Origin: Merluccius polli
Lineage: Eukaryota; Chordata; Actinopteri; Gadiformes; Merlucciidae
DNA length: 64,000 bases
Reading direction: 5' to 3'
Assembly: GCA_030340625.1 (NCBI GenBank)
Contig: JAOPHQ010004269.1
Coordinates: 292,001-356,000 of the forward strand
The notes beneath the pieces are model-generated. The model saw only the letters and a program-made list of their open reading frames with translations, ran no database searches and had not been told where the DNA came from. Positions 30,838-42,889 of this stretch are shown here, one piece after another (positions within the stretch are counted from its first letter, which is position 1; every line of letters starts with the position of its first letter). Position numbers and translations under genes: made by a program.

Positions 30838-31125
30838 AGTGGAGAAAATAAAAAAGAGGGAGAGAATAAAGATGGAGAAGGAATAACCAAGAAAAATATG
30901 GAGAGAACAAGAAACCCTGACCCTTATTTTCTCGTTCTCTCCCTCTTTTTTAAGATTTTCTTGTTCTCTTCATCTTTTTCTCTACCTCTCTTTCTCAATT
31001 TTCTCATTCTCCATCTTTTTCATCTTTATCCCTTTCTCTTTTTTCTCAATTTTGTTGTTTTCTCCATTTTTACTTTTTCTTTTTGTTCTCTCCATATTTT
31101 TTCTCTCTTTTTACTCGATTTTTTT
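30838..31125. repeat. Purine/pyrimidine inverted tract
   Basis: A purine-rich block (30838-30914) is followed by a long pyrimidine-rich block (30930-31120). Part is a true inverted repeat: AAAAATATGGAGAGAACAAG near 30892-30911 is mirrored by its complement near 31082-31103. A second copy of the TTCTCTCCCTCTTTTT complement is near 30934-30950. It is low complexity and could adopt hairpin or triplex structure. Confidence 0.6.
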
Positions 31126-31935
31126 ATAGTCCCACCAGATCAAATCTGGTGTCTTGGTGGCACACCGGAGTGCACTATTAGTGATCAGTCCCACCATGGG
31201 CTCTCACATGTTTATATGTAGGGTCTTTAGGTACTAACTATACTTACATTTGAACCTAAAATAAGTCAAACACACTAGTCACTACACTATAGACAATAGA
31301 CTCTTCTCTTGCAACTCCTACTTAATACCTATAATAATGAAGGCCAACAATAATAAACAATAATGCGTTTTTGTTGCTTGTTTAGTATACTTAAATGGAG
31401 ATACAGTCTCCATTTAAAAAAAAAATTGGGGGTTCTTGTTTTCAACCTGAATCTAACCCATTGAACATGTACCCGAAAATATATATTGTCCTTGTATTAC
31501 TTGCCAGTAAATGTATTAATAACATACGTTAAACATCTTGTGGTCCCCTACTGGCTCAATTGAAATTAACTTGAAAGTTATGTCCCCCTTGAAAAGATTT
31601 ACGCCGTGAGTAATCTCTCAAAGGTAAGCTTGTTTTATTTTTACATTTTTTATAAATTATGTAATCTAAATAACTAAATATAAGAAGTGTACACCTAACA
31701 TAACCATTAACATGTATGTCATTTGACACTGAAATGAACTGAAAAGAAGCCGAATGTGAGATGCCAACAAGAAAAGTCTTGTTCCTTTGCAGACTGTGCC
31801 CATAGCATGTATAGATGAAACTAGATAGATGGGGAAAAGTTCACCCAAGAGATTTTGGCCACAAGGCAAAGAAAGAATGCTCCCCCTTGTTGGGGCACGT
31901 TGGCAGTGGTGCTTATCGCCACACCTTGACTGGTC

Positions 31936-32256
31936 CACTGGCCTTGATCTCCAAGAGGTCTTTCATCTGTTATTGAGGGTCTTTCTGAAAAACCTGTGGA
32001 ATTTGGGAAGCCTCACACCGCCTCTCTCAAGGAGTACAGTTTCAAAGAGGGGGGGTCTTACACAGAGTCCTTAGTCACAGGAACGGTGTTTTCTGGAATC
32101 CTTCTGGAATCTCCCGTGGAGGACCCAAGTCAGGCTCTCCAACACAATGTGAGAGCTGTTGTGCTGACTGTGAATGTCACACCAATGAACATACCAACTG
32201 AAACCTACCTCTCTCTCCCAGGGAACACTCTGTCTATCGCAGGATTGTTCAGGGTT
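31936..32256 (+). other. Exon-like ORF of unknown identity
   Basis: The frame running through 31996-32313 reads protein-like sequence: KPHTASLKEYSFKEGG, YTESLVTGTVFSGILLES, then VVLTVNVTPMNIPTETYLSL, with hydrophobic/polar alternation and no stop until 32311. An AGG|GTTTGT donor-like junction occurs near 32257, where a TG repeat begins. I do not recognise the family. It may be an exon of a gene not otherwise seen, or a decayed exon from a retroposed or transposed gene. No neighbouring exons were found. Confidence 0.25.
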
Positions 32257-32690
32257 TGTATGTCATGTGTGTGTTGGTGTGTGTGTGTGAGAGAAGAGGG
32301 AAATAAGATATGATTGGTTTGGCGAAACCTTGATTTCTCTTACTTCTCTCATTTGGTTGTCTTTCTTTCCCCAACTTTCCCATGTCAAATATGCTCATAT
32401 CCTGTGGATAAGTCATTGTTCTGACTACAGAACTTGAACGTGTGTGTGTGTCACTGTCTCAAGAGACACTGATGTAGTGCTTTAATAACATAAGTGTGTT
32501 TATCTCCGGTGTCCTGTCTTGGGCAGCGGATTGAATCTTGTTCCATCATTTCTAGGCTGTCGTCATTCATATTCAAACTCCTTTTAAGGAAGCACGTTAT
32601 ACAATGTGACCAAAGAAATTACCAATGCGGAACACAGACGTGAGTACATGAGTACCAATGAACAGCGGTGAAAAAATGGGACCTTGGGAG

Positions 32691-32795
32691 TATTCTAATA
32701 GAATTCTCATAGAATTCAAAAAGAATTCTAATAGATTTCACATGGAATTCTAATAGAATTCAAATAGAATTCACATGGAATTCACATATAATTCA
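32691..32795. repeat. 11-bp minisatellite rich in GAATTC
   Basis: About nine imperfect copies of an 11-bp unit resembling AATAGAATTCA. Variants include CATGGAATTCA and CATAGAATTCA. Confidence 0.8.
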
Positions 32796-32799
32796 CCTT

Positions 32800-33930
32800 G
32801 AGCAAACCATACCAGAGACATTCCAGATGAGGGGAGCTGATGCCTTACATTTCCATGGAAATCAGTAGCCACGCTTCCTGGCCCAGCAAGTCAGCAGCCC
32901 GTATTGTAATAGTGCCCCTCAGAGAGGAGGTATTCTTATGGGCTGAGCTGGAATGAGAAACACTGGAAAGGCATTGGAAAGAGAAACATGTTGAGGTGCT
33001 GTAGAGGGTTGACTCTCTCTAGGGTAGATGTGTAGCCACACGTGGTGGATATCCATCCTCATTATAACACCATTGCGGTGGAGCTGTGACTTGTACAAGC
33101 ATTCAGCTGACATGCGGTAGGGACCCACGAAAGTTCTGCAAGCAAACAGGGGGGGGGGGGATTATTAACAGGATCACAGGGATTTCTCTGTTGTTTTAAA
33201 TCCGATAATTGGCTTCAGATCCCAAACGGGGATAAGGGGCCTCGCAATATTAAAATGGACGTCTCGCAGGACGCCTCACAGGACTGGCCCAGCTCTTGGC
33301 CTTGTTGGTGCCAGAAGCTTCTGTCACTTCGTAACCTCACCGTCCTTCGAATCTAGGGGCCTTTTAAGAGGTCACTTCTTGGAAGAATTATGTTCTGTGC
33401 TCAGAAGAATGTCCTTTTTTTCTGGTCCCTGGGCTGTAGTTCAGTATTTTATGTCCTTTTATTCATTTAGATTTATGTATTACTTTTGCATGCAATCCTT
33501 TCTCATTAAAGTCCACCCAACCCATCTGTTCTCTCCCCTTCTTTTTCTCGTCACTCTCCCCCTATCTCTCATTCTCTCTGTGTCACTCTCTCCCTTGTTC
33601 TTTCTGGCTGTCTCCCTCTATCTTTCTTCCTTCTCCCTCTATCTCTCCTTCCGTCTCTCTTCACTCTCTCACTTTTTCTTTACATCACCCCCCCCCCCCT
33701 CCCCTTTCTCCTCTCTGTCTCTCTTCCTCTCCTTCTCTGTCTCTCCCTCTAGCTCACGTTTTCTCTCCATCCCTCCCTCCCTCCCTCCCTCCCTCCCTCC
33801 CTCCCTCTCTCCCTCATTTCCTTTTCAGTCCTGCTGCCACCCGCAGCTGTGCCATAAACAATAATGACATGTTACTTACTTTGATGAAACATTGTGCCAA
33901 CTCCTGCGCCTCCTCCTAGTGCTGGCTAAC
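32800..33930. other. Intergenic with long pyrimidine tract
   Basis: No gene is seen. From 33490 to 33830 the plus strand is almost entirely C and T, ending in a (CTCC)n array at about 33766-33812 with a poly(C) run near 33689-33700. The 161-codon ORF over it is compositional. Confidence 0.6.
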
Positions 33931-33934
33931 CAGG

Positions 33935-34008
33935 TTTTCTGCCCTTGGTCACTGGTTCAGTGACCAAGGGCAGAAAAAGCCTGTCTACCCCTGGGCGTAG
34001 ACAGGCTT
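33935..34008. repeat. Two adjacent perfect hairpins
   Basis: Hairpin 1: a 20-bp arm (33935-33954, TTTTCTGCCC...GTCACTG), a 3-nt loop GTT and the exact complement (33958-33977). Hairpin 2, immediately adjoining: a 12-bp arm AAGCCTGTCTAC (33977-33988), an 8-nt loop, and the exact complement (33997-34008). A direct copy of GGTCACTGGTTC follows at about 34018-34029. The function is unknown. Confidence 0.85.
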
Positions 34009-34029
34009 GAGACCGCTGGTCACTGGTTC

Positions 34030-37000
34030 CAGTACTGACGGTAGGCATGCTTGGTGCCCTTGGTCCCTTGGTCCCTCGTTCCCCTCCAGGCCCAGCTGGG
34101 TGCTCTCACAGCCCTGCTTCCCCTCAGCATGAGGTCATCTCAATTTGGCAGCAAGCAACCAGTAGGAGGGAAGAGGGAAAAAACAACATGAAAACCCACA
34201 AGAAAACCCTGCAATAAGAAATGCACGCCGTCTGACTAGCGATAAACTTTGTCAAAGGAATGGACAGGAGAGCGCGTCTCCTTGCATTCTTTGCCAGTCC
34301 AGGCAGAGTTAAGGGGTTAGGGAGGGATTCCTGGCAGGAGCGCAGGCTGGCCTTAACGGAGTCCCGTCACTCCAATATCAAGCCTGCCGTAACGGCCTCA
34401 GAGGCTCCTTCTTGGCCCCAGGCTGTGGAAACAAGAAGGTAATCTGCTAGACAAATGAAAGGGTGTGGACAGCGACAACAGAAACACTGGCCTCTGCGGG
34501 CAAATTAAATGCATTTGTCCGTGGAGAGTCACTTTAACAGCAAGGAGGTTTACACAAGGATGTTGTGGAGGCCATAAATGATGTGGGCTAGTTTAGAAGA
34601 TATCGTTATTTAATACTACTTTGTAGCATACATTGAAAGTAATGAAAATAAGGCAAGGTAAGTAATTAAAATGTGAAGTGAAGAGAAATTCCTTTCATTT
34701 GCGAGTACTTGTTGAAATCATGTTATTTATTCTGTTAAGAACAACCACAAATGCAAAAAAAAGAAAAAAAAAGAGAAGATAAGCTGTTTCAGGATTATGT
34801 CAGAAGACATAATATGTAAAATAATGATATCTTCCTTTTTGATATACTGCATTGCATTTGATGCTTCACTGAAAGCATTCGAAGGAAACACATTTCTGGT
34901 ACGAGGTCAAAGTTTCTTTGAAGGCATTGCAAACATGTGCCTCGAGTATCGAGACCAAACCACTGCTTACGCTTTACCTCCCTTCATACCAATGTGGTTT
35001 GGATATTATGAAAATCTCAGAGCAAGCCTCGAAATCATATATAGTCCAACTGGAAGGAACAGAGACAGGAAGCATCTAAGTCACTGAGCGGAGACAGAAA
35101 TCTGCAGTAAAAGCCTCAGTAAACAGAGCCAAATATTTACAGCAGTCTTAAGGGGGTATTAAGGGGAAAACATTCCAGAAGACGCAGTCCTTTTCACAGG
35201 GTATTTCCCCTGTGTTTTCAGGTGTCAGATGCCCACAGGTGAGTTGAATGAAACCTGATGTGAGTGAAGAGGGTCTGCTGCGTTAATGCCATGCCTGACT
35301 CTGCTCTTAGTAAGTATGTGTGAGAGGCGTCGGCGTGAGTCAGCAGACCACACCATGTTAGCTGAATGGGTGCGGCCATGTAAGAAATCTTTAACCTTAC
35401 AGGGAAATATTTCACAGTCCACCTTTCCTTCATACACAGACACACACACACACACACACACACATAGGACCGCCAAGATGGCACCTGAGTCCTGGATGGA
35501 ATGTTCTAGAATGTCATCACCAGAGTTCCATGGCCCTTCCACAGGAAAATGCTGTTGCTAAGCAACCCCATTGTCTTGATAACAGGCAGCCGGTGGTTTG
35601 GTGACCAAACAACAGCATTCAGATAGTTAAACCATGCCTCCACTGGAATGTGTGTGTGTGTGTGTGTGTGTGTGTGTCAAATGCACACACACACAGTGTG
35701 CATTTGTGTATGGGTACACAGGAATACAACTTATGTTTTATAACTCAAAGGGATTTTACAGAAAGTGCTCACATTCCTGCTTATTGTACATTAGGAAGCA
35801 GGTGGAGGCAAGCCAAGGCTGCCTCTCTCTCTCTTTCTCTCTCACACACACAGACACACACACACACATCTAAAGATCTGTAAGACTCTATGGTGCCAGA
35901 TCTGCTCTCACAGATGTTTGCCGCCAGATTGCTGCATTATCTTCGATGTAGTTTGCAGCTGTTGCACACTACAGTTCCAAGGCTATTATCCAATGTTGTT
36001 CACCAAAAAACAAACAGCAGTTACAATTGATGTATTTTTTCATGGTGTCTTAAATCCCTGGCCTCTGATCAAAGGCACATGCAACCTTCCATTCCCAGCC
36101 AATCCCATTCTATTGAGCTTTTTTGATGCACCCATGTATTGGACTTCTCATGCATTATCAACAAAAACAAATACAAGTAATCCTAACAATGGCTGAATTA
36201 TTATCTAGGAGTGGACTGCAAAAAAATACTTTTACAACTCTCTCTTCTTTCAATCAGAGATGGCTTTCTGGCTTTTGGGATTTTTACGACGCCGGTTCTG
36301 TCGGACGCATTACGAGCGGCTCAGAGTGGGTCTGTAAAGGGTTTCGGCGGGAGCTGTACATGGTTCTAAAGACAACAGCAAGGAAGAAAGGAAGGCAACG
36401 TGGCTCCTCGGGCCGCATTCTTTCCTTCATCAGGAATTCACTGAGGTTTGGCCACACACTTGCTGTCTCTATTAGGCCCTCTTCTTCCTCCTCCTCCGCG
36501 CTGGCGAATGACAAGGTCGCTCTGCTCCTCTTCTCACTGCAGGCGATGGAAGAACGGACTGTTCCTGAATGCTCTCCTGTGTGACCTGGAACTTGTACCA
36601 ATTAAGGAACTGTAAGGACCACAGATTGTTCCAGGACACTCTTAGCGTGTTGTAGAACCTGCTCAAAAAGAACCGCCACGACTACAGAGCGCGGTCGAGT
36701 CCTTACCGAGCAGTGCCAGGCCACTGCATAGAAACAAAGAGAGGACCAAAAAAAAGACAGCACTTCATTGTTCTGACAGGACCATAAACAGTCTCTCGGA
36801 GTGGAAAAGGTGTTGAAAGCTGTGGTGCTTATTTCAATAGTATATAATAGAGTATAATACTCCACATGCAGATCAGCAACATGCTTGCTTTCCTTTTTCT
36901 GACCAGCACTTTAAATCCATGTCTAATTGTGGACTATAAATTCAATTGACAAAGCGATGGTTCAATGATTTACAATCAGCATACATCACCCCAGTAACAA

Positions 37001-38291
37001 AACATTCCATCGACAACTGTTTAATTGCAAATCCGTCCGAAGGCTAAGCTAATGCTCCGTGGTGTTATGAGTGCCTATGTCAGACATCGTATAAACAATT
37101 TCTAATGCCTGTCTGTTTGTAATACTATAAAAAACTTGGAGAAAATGTCAGCCATGTGCCTGACTCCAGGAATCCATCGGGAGGAAGCTTAGAAAAACAA
37201 AAAAAGGATTGTGCCTGTAACTGGGGAGGAGAGGAACAAGGCGGCACACGTTTCAGTGATACAATCAGGACCGACAGCACCAACATACCCCTGGCATATG
37301 TGTCGATTTACTGTAAGTCACAAGGGAAAACACGCCGTATGTGAGTAAACATGGCTGTTATAACGCACTGCAACATGTGCTTGTTTGTGTGCAGATGTTT
37401 GCATCCTCATTAATCAATGATTGATTAATGAGGACATGTGGATAAACACCAAGTGTTGATCTCTGGCGTGTTTTTTAGGACATGTTTAGGACATGTTTAT
37501 ATTTAGGAAGAGAAAAAAAGGATGAAGAGGAGACATTTGGCATTCAACTTTTATTAGGACCACAGTCTTCTTCTGTCTTCTCTTGATCCAGTCACCATTT
37601 CATCAACATGCGGAAACAATTAGGGGACTAACTGTAACACACAACTTCTGGTCACTGCAATGTACCAACAGCAACATGATTTATGTTTGAAAACTCTGTG
37701 TTATTGTTGACGCGTGCGACTGATTCAGCTACCGTCCTGAATGTGCTAAATGCACGCCAAGTTAATGCACATGGCTGCAGGGTCCAATGACAAACACAGT
37801 AGGATGATGGAAACAATCGTCTACGATGGTTTCCACCAGTGAGTGGAGTCAGGCTGAAGCTCGGCGCAGACGGGCTGGCCTGCAGCTGTGTGTCCTTGTC
37901 TTCAACTTCTCTCCAAGCTCCTTGGCAGATCTACATGATCTTTATTGTAATTCAATAGAGAGGCTCGATCCAGCTCACACTTGGATGGAATCACACTTGG
38001 ATGTAGATTGTTATTTGAATTTGGGCTTATGAGCACATTTTTTATTTTTATTGATCCATCTGTCTATTCATCCATCAGTCTACCCAGCTAGTCTTGGGTA
38101 ACATATTGATGACTGTCCAAAGCCAAATAAGGGATAACCTTTGTTTCACATTTGCTTTGCTGTGTTACAAGCCTTGTCGAGAATAAGCAATCCCAATATG
38201 ACATTCTTAATGATCTCAGCCAATGATCTTAGCTACGTGGCACAGTGTGAACTCCCGTACTTCTCCATTACCAGTAAATTGACTTTGCTTC
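34030..38291. other. Intergenic, no gene seen
   Basis: No supported exon. It contains (CA)n at about 35438-35465, (TG)n at about 35649-35678 followed by a CA run, a CT/CA block at about 35822-35870, and a 13-bp perfect hairpin at 37404-37434. Several ORFs of 60-150 codons lack family motifs and splice context. Confidence 0.5.
37404..37434. repeat. Perfect 13-bp hairpin, AT-rich
   Basis: Arm TCCTCATTAATCA (37404-37416), 5-nt loop, exact complement (37422-37434). The arm carries a homeodomain-like TAAT core. Confidence 0.8.
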
Positions 38292-39720
38292 TGTAGCGCC
38301 CCTTTGCTGTTGTTGGCAAATAATAGGGGTGGCTAACCTGAATTCTTTAAATAACATGTATCTCTAACTTTAATTGTTTGTGTTTACTTTGTCTTACTCT
38401 GTATGAAATAATAACTAAATATCAATATTATGATGACGCAATGACAATTACTCACCTTCCTAATAATCTGCTTTAAACTTAAATTACTATATAACTTTTA
38501 TCTATTACCTATTCGTTATGGCTATGCATTAATCCTAAGAAACCATGCCAACACAACGCAGATCCATTTAACCATTTACTTGGAAAAATATATTTACATA
38601 GGTAGGCCTACAACAATATCAATTAACAAAAAATAGTCACCGTTCAAATACGAGTATTGGTCACTGACCACCACACCCAATCATACACCGATTAAATAAA
38701 ACAGTATTCCAAAAACCCTTTTATATATAAATCCTATAGCCGGCAAACTAAATAATACCTTGTAATACCTAAATAACACCTTGGGTACCCAATGAGTTAC
38801 GGTGCAGGCCTGAGTCGAAGCTCGGGATCGGAGAAGCCACAAACCCAAAGGCTACTTCGCGCCAATGCGCTGAGAACAAAGGAAAACAATGGCCGCCGCC
38901 ACAATGGCCGCCGTCCTTGCCACGAGCGTGCCGCGCCGGTGGAAAGGAGAGACGTCCTCCGAACAGCCCACCGAGATGTCCGGTGACGCGAGTAGTCCGC
39001 TGGACTCCTCCGTCCCCCGGTCCTCGTGCGTCCAGTCGAGCAGTCCCGACGGTGCGCAGCAAAGGCGTCTGAGCTGGACACTTTGAGCAACGAACACGAC
39101 TAACAAACTAGCTCTAGCCGAGTTAGCTTCCGGATGCACTGCGGTGTTTCAGTCCGAGTTCTCGACTTACATAACATAACACAACTACACTGTACAATGC
39201 TTCCCTAAGACTCACTAGTCTAACCACATTAACCACAGTAGTGCTTTACTGAGTGATTTACCCACGTAAGTTATAGTTGTGTCATGGAGCTCGTCTCCAC
39301 ATGTCTTCTCACTTTGGTCGCCATTTTTCGTACCCTTCTCTCACGTCGTCGCTACGTTCTCCACACTTCACCTTACACTCTTTTCTCATTGGCTTACAAA
39401 ATAAACAAAATGCAAACTTTACATTGAATTTCCTCTCATACCGTATTGAAAATAAAATATTCTTAACACATTCCCAGCATCATAAACGTAGTGATAAAGA
39501 ACAAAATACAATTTACATCATGTGAATAACTCAATACATGAACTGTATGAAACTCTTCAATATGCCATATCAGAAATATGCATACTTTTAAACCTTTTTA
39601 GTCCTATTTATTCTATTAATGAACTTATTCTAATTATACATCTATTTATACTATGTATTAATTCCTATTTATTAATCAATGAACTTTTAATAGTTAGGCC
39701 TAAATTTCCATAGGGCTACA
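38292..39720 (+). mobile_element. Solo long terminal repeat (about 1.43 kb)
   Basis: The element starts TGTAGCGCCC and ends GGGCTACA, i.e. TG...CA with a short inverted repeat, and is flanked by a 4-bp direct duplication CTTC (38288-38291 and 39721-39724). No internal protein-coding region of a retroelement is present, so it fits a solo LTR left by recombination. A TATA-like TTATATATAA lies near 38721-38731, followed by a GC-rich block (38770-39140) and later AATAAA-like sequences near 39400, suggesting plus-strand orientation. The overlapping ORFs on both strands in the GC-rich block are not convincing proteins. A Gypsy-, BEL- or ERV-type origin cannot be settled here. Confidence 0.55.
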
Positions 39721-40792
39721 CTTCCCATTGCCTTTTTTGTGCTTAACCTGTGGGAAACAGCTAAATCACAACCATCTATCTTCACGCAACATTTACCTTG
39801 AGGAACCTGAAACAATCCACTATTGTACTCTTTCATCTAGCGCACATCAACCTCTGGCAAACTCTCTTGCATGGCTGATAAAAACAAATGATGTCCTCAT
39901 CAAAAGTTTGCTACTTTTCACAATGAAAATCTCTTGAAACTGTATTTGTATTTTGTATTCAGTCATGTTGCTTACATTCTTGTTGTCGTTGCTTAAGAAA
40001 TCCGGACAGAATTATGAGACCCTGGCTTGACATGGTGTCGAATAACTGTCAGCTCCACACAGTGAAGTCGAGTCATCCGCCCAAAACACTGAGCATTGTC
40101 ATTCACCCACATCAAACGCCACAGAGCCACATGAAACCAGAACAGATCTCCTCTGAGCTACACTGTCAACTTGTAATGTACTCATCTTGTCTTGCTGTTA
40201 ACGTCCAATACCATCTTGTCTTGGTGTGCACTAAAAGGGTCCTAAGAGAACATTTTAAAAGGTAAGGTATACAAGTATAGAATCAAAAAAAGGAAGGTAA
40301 GGGTGTTTTTTGTATTGAGGCCTGCAGAGAGTTCACTGGTTTTCCCCCAACCCTGAATCATATCTGTGTCTAACCGTGTCCCCAAAAGAGAAACCCATAC
40401 ACGGAAACAGCGTGTTTTTACCGCGGAAACATCAACACTGTGAACCTGCTGTTGATAAATCAGAGACCTGACAGCTCTAAAACAATGGACTCCAACTGAC
40501 CTTCCTCTCAGCACCGGAGCTACTGCTGCTGCTGTTGTTCCCTCATGATGGTGGCGGTGATGGTGTGGGTTCTCCACAAGACTTCATTGGCACAGCAGGG
40601 CACACAGCTACTCCTTCAGACGGGCTCCTCCTCCTGGAGACCAGTGTTTCAGAGCAGGGCTTCCCAAAACCTTTGCATGCCATGGCCTGGGCCCCACCAC
40701 AAATATTGTGCAGTAAAATAAAAAGCAATACATTCTTATTGCAAGTGAGATACTTAACATTTATCTATGTATATTGTTCATCAATACAGTTT

Positions 40793-41215
40793 TCAAGATT
40801 CAAGACTTTTATTTGTCCCCGAGGGGCAATTGGTTCTGCCGCAGTAGCAATAAAAAAAGACTGCAACACAGGGCGAGACACATGCATACATAACCATAAC
40901 TATAATAAAAGTACATATGAATACAGGGGTAAAGGTGGACACATGTACAAAAGTTACAATATTATATTAAAAAGTATATAAATATAAAAAAGGGAGAAGC
41001 AGGCTACCCGTACTATACAGAGTTGGGCAATGAAATGGCAGAGGGTATGAAAGATCATTTATATCTGTTAGTTTTTTAGCTAATGGTTGTCTGAGGCAGG
41101 AACCAGAGGGCAGGAAGTTGGATTGTAAATGCAGGGGGTGGGTACTGTCAGATATAATGGATTCTGGCGTCTTCAACAGCTGTCTGTTGTACAGTTCTGA
41201 TACTCATCTGCTGAG
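40793..41215. repeat. Dispersed repeat copy
   Basis: Begins TTCAAGATTCAAGACTTTTA and shares its head with the cfl1 intron 3 repeat at 23155. The rest reads like degenerate interspersed-repeat sequence. The family is not assigned. Confidence 0.45.
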
Positions 41216-42790
41216 TGCCAATAATATTGCTACTGACTTTTATCACCCCTGTTAATGAGGGTATTTTTATTTAGATTGAGAGATGCATACTAGCAGATAA
41301 ATAAAACATTTAAACTGACTCATTAAATATTTATATAACAATGTCATCAGGGATCTGTTAACCTGGAACTTGGCTAGCTTCCTTAGACAGCATGCATATA
41401 TACGTATACATATATACTATAAAGAATGTTTATAAAAATATTGATTGTGGCCATCTTGTGACCCACTTGGTCCCTTGCTGCGACCACCCACCAACATACA
41501 AAAGATGAATCGCCACTCACAACATACCAGCATTTCTCAGCAACAAACTTGTGGTTTACTATATTGATCATCTGGTTGGGAGTCGTACACATCACAGAAG
41601 GGGACGGGGGTAAACATTGACTACAGCTCTTGACGAGTGCCTAAGATCACACAGCACAGTAAATTATTTGGAGGTCAACAAGATGGGAGACAAGCAGCTC
41701 GGGTGACATGAGGACACTGGCAGCCGTGTGGTTGGAGAGACTGAACTCGATTCATCTGTGCTCGGCTTTCTGGAGGAGGCTTGTTTCTTTTCATGTGTCG
41801 CCTAGTCACCATGTGACAGACAGATGGGGCTAGAGCTGGGAAGAAGTCAACTCAGACTCGAGTTGCTCACAAACACACGCAAGGAAGACATACCAGAGCA
41901 CAATGAGGTGCCTCTATAAAACCAGGAGTCTTCGAGAGGTTATAAGTTTGTTGTTATATTCCACCAAAAAAACCATAAACAGAATTTGACTTGTGTTTGC
42001 TGTTACACAGTCACCCCTCTAACATATTTTCTTTCTATCCTTTCACTGGGCTCTTTGTGAGGCCCGCACAAAAGAGAAGTGGGACTAATCCAACCATTGG
42101 CTCTTTCAAACAAACCGTCATTCATCCTGTGAGTGACATTTCGACTTCTCTTTCTTTCTTTTCCTTTTTTTGAATTTTTACTTTGCCTGTGACACCAGGA
42201 AACGCTAAAGAGCCTTCAATAATGCAACTCTGGTCTTTGGATTCAAGCAGCGTAGAAGTCAGGGTTGTGCCTTCCAGAGCTCCCGGCGCCCGCCATCACC
42301 TGATACTCTCCCATTGAACCGCACAGGTGTCGTATTCAACTAGGTCAACGCCCCAACGTTTTCAGGCTACGAACACCTGCGTTCACCCGCGCATCAGCGG
42401 TGGGTCAGCACTCAGCACCGCATGCATTAGAGAGACGACTGAGGGTCTGGGAATGAACGCATTTAGAGTTAGCTAGCTACCTGTAGCCTGTGCACGGCGT
42501 GTTTGTCGTTTTCCACACAGTGATGCGGCGGGCGGGAGTGACTCCAGGTATCTTAATCTCCCACATCGCCCGGGGGATTCCCCACCGAGAGATCCCATTA
42601 GAGAGGACAGAAGCTGTAATGTAGTCAGGAGGAGCCAAAGTAGGCCTCCCCCCCTCACACACACACACACACCCTTCAGCCCCACATCCTGACAGCACTG
42701 ACCTCCACCTGATCTCAGCCCTGAAATTACAGACATAAGGCCCAGAAAAGAGCAATGACCTGTGAGACGCACTAATCTCTGAATGAACAC

Positions 42791-42793
42791 CCC

Positions 42794-42886
<93 letters not shown>
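42791..42886. repeat. Poly(C) followed by (CA)n
   Basis: About 20 C residues run directly into about 38 CA units. Two overlapping minus-strand ORFs through it (Cys/Val and Gly runs) are artefacts. Confidence 0.95.

Positions 42887-42889
<3 letters not shown>

Noticed and set aside
33379..33864. 161-codon Ser/Leu/Phe-rich ORF
   Set aside because: It is a translation of a long pyrimidine tract ending in (CTCC)n.
38769..39139. Overlapping ORFs on both strands in the GC-rich block
   Set aside because: They lie inside the predicted solo LTR, lack splice context and resemble no known protein. CpG composition explains the open frames.
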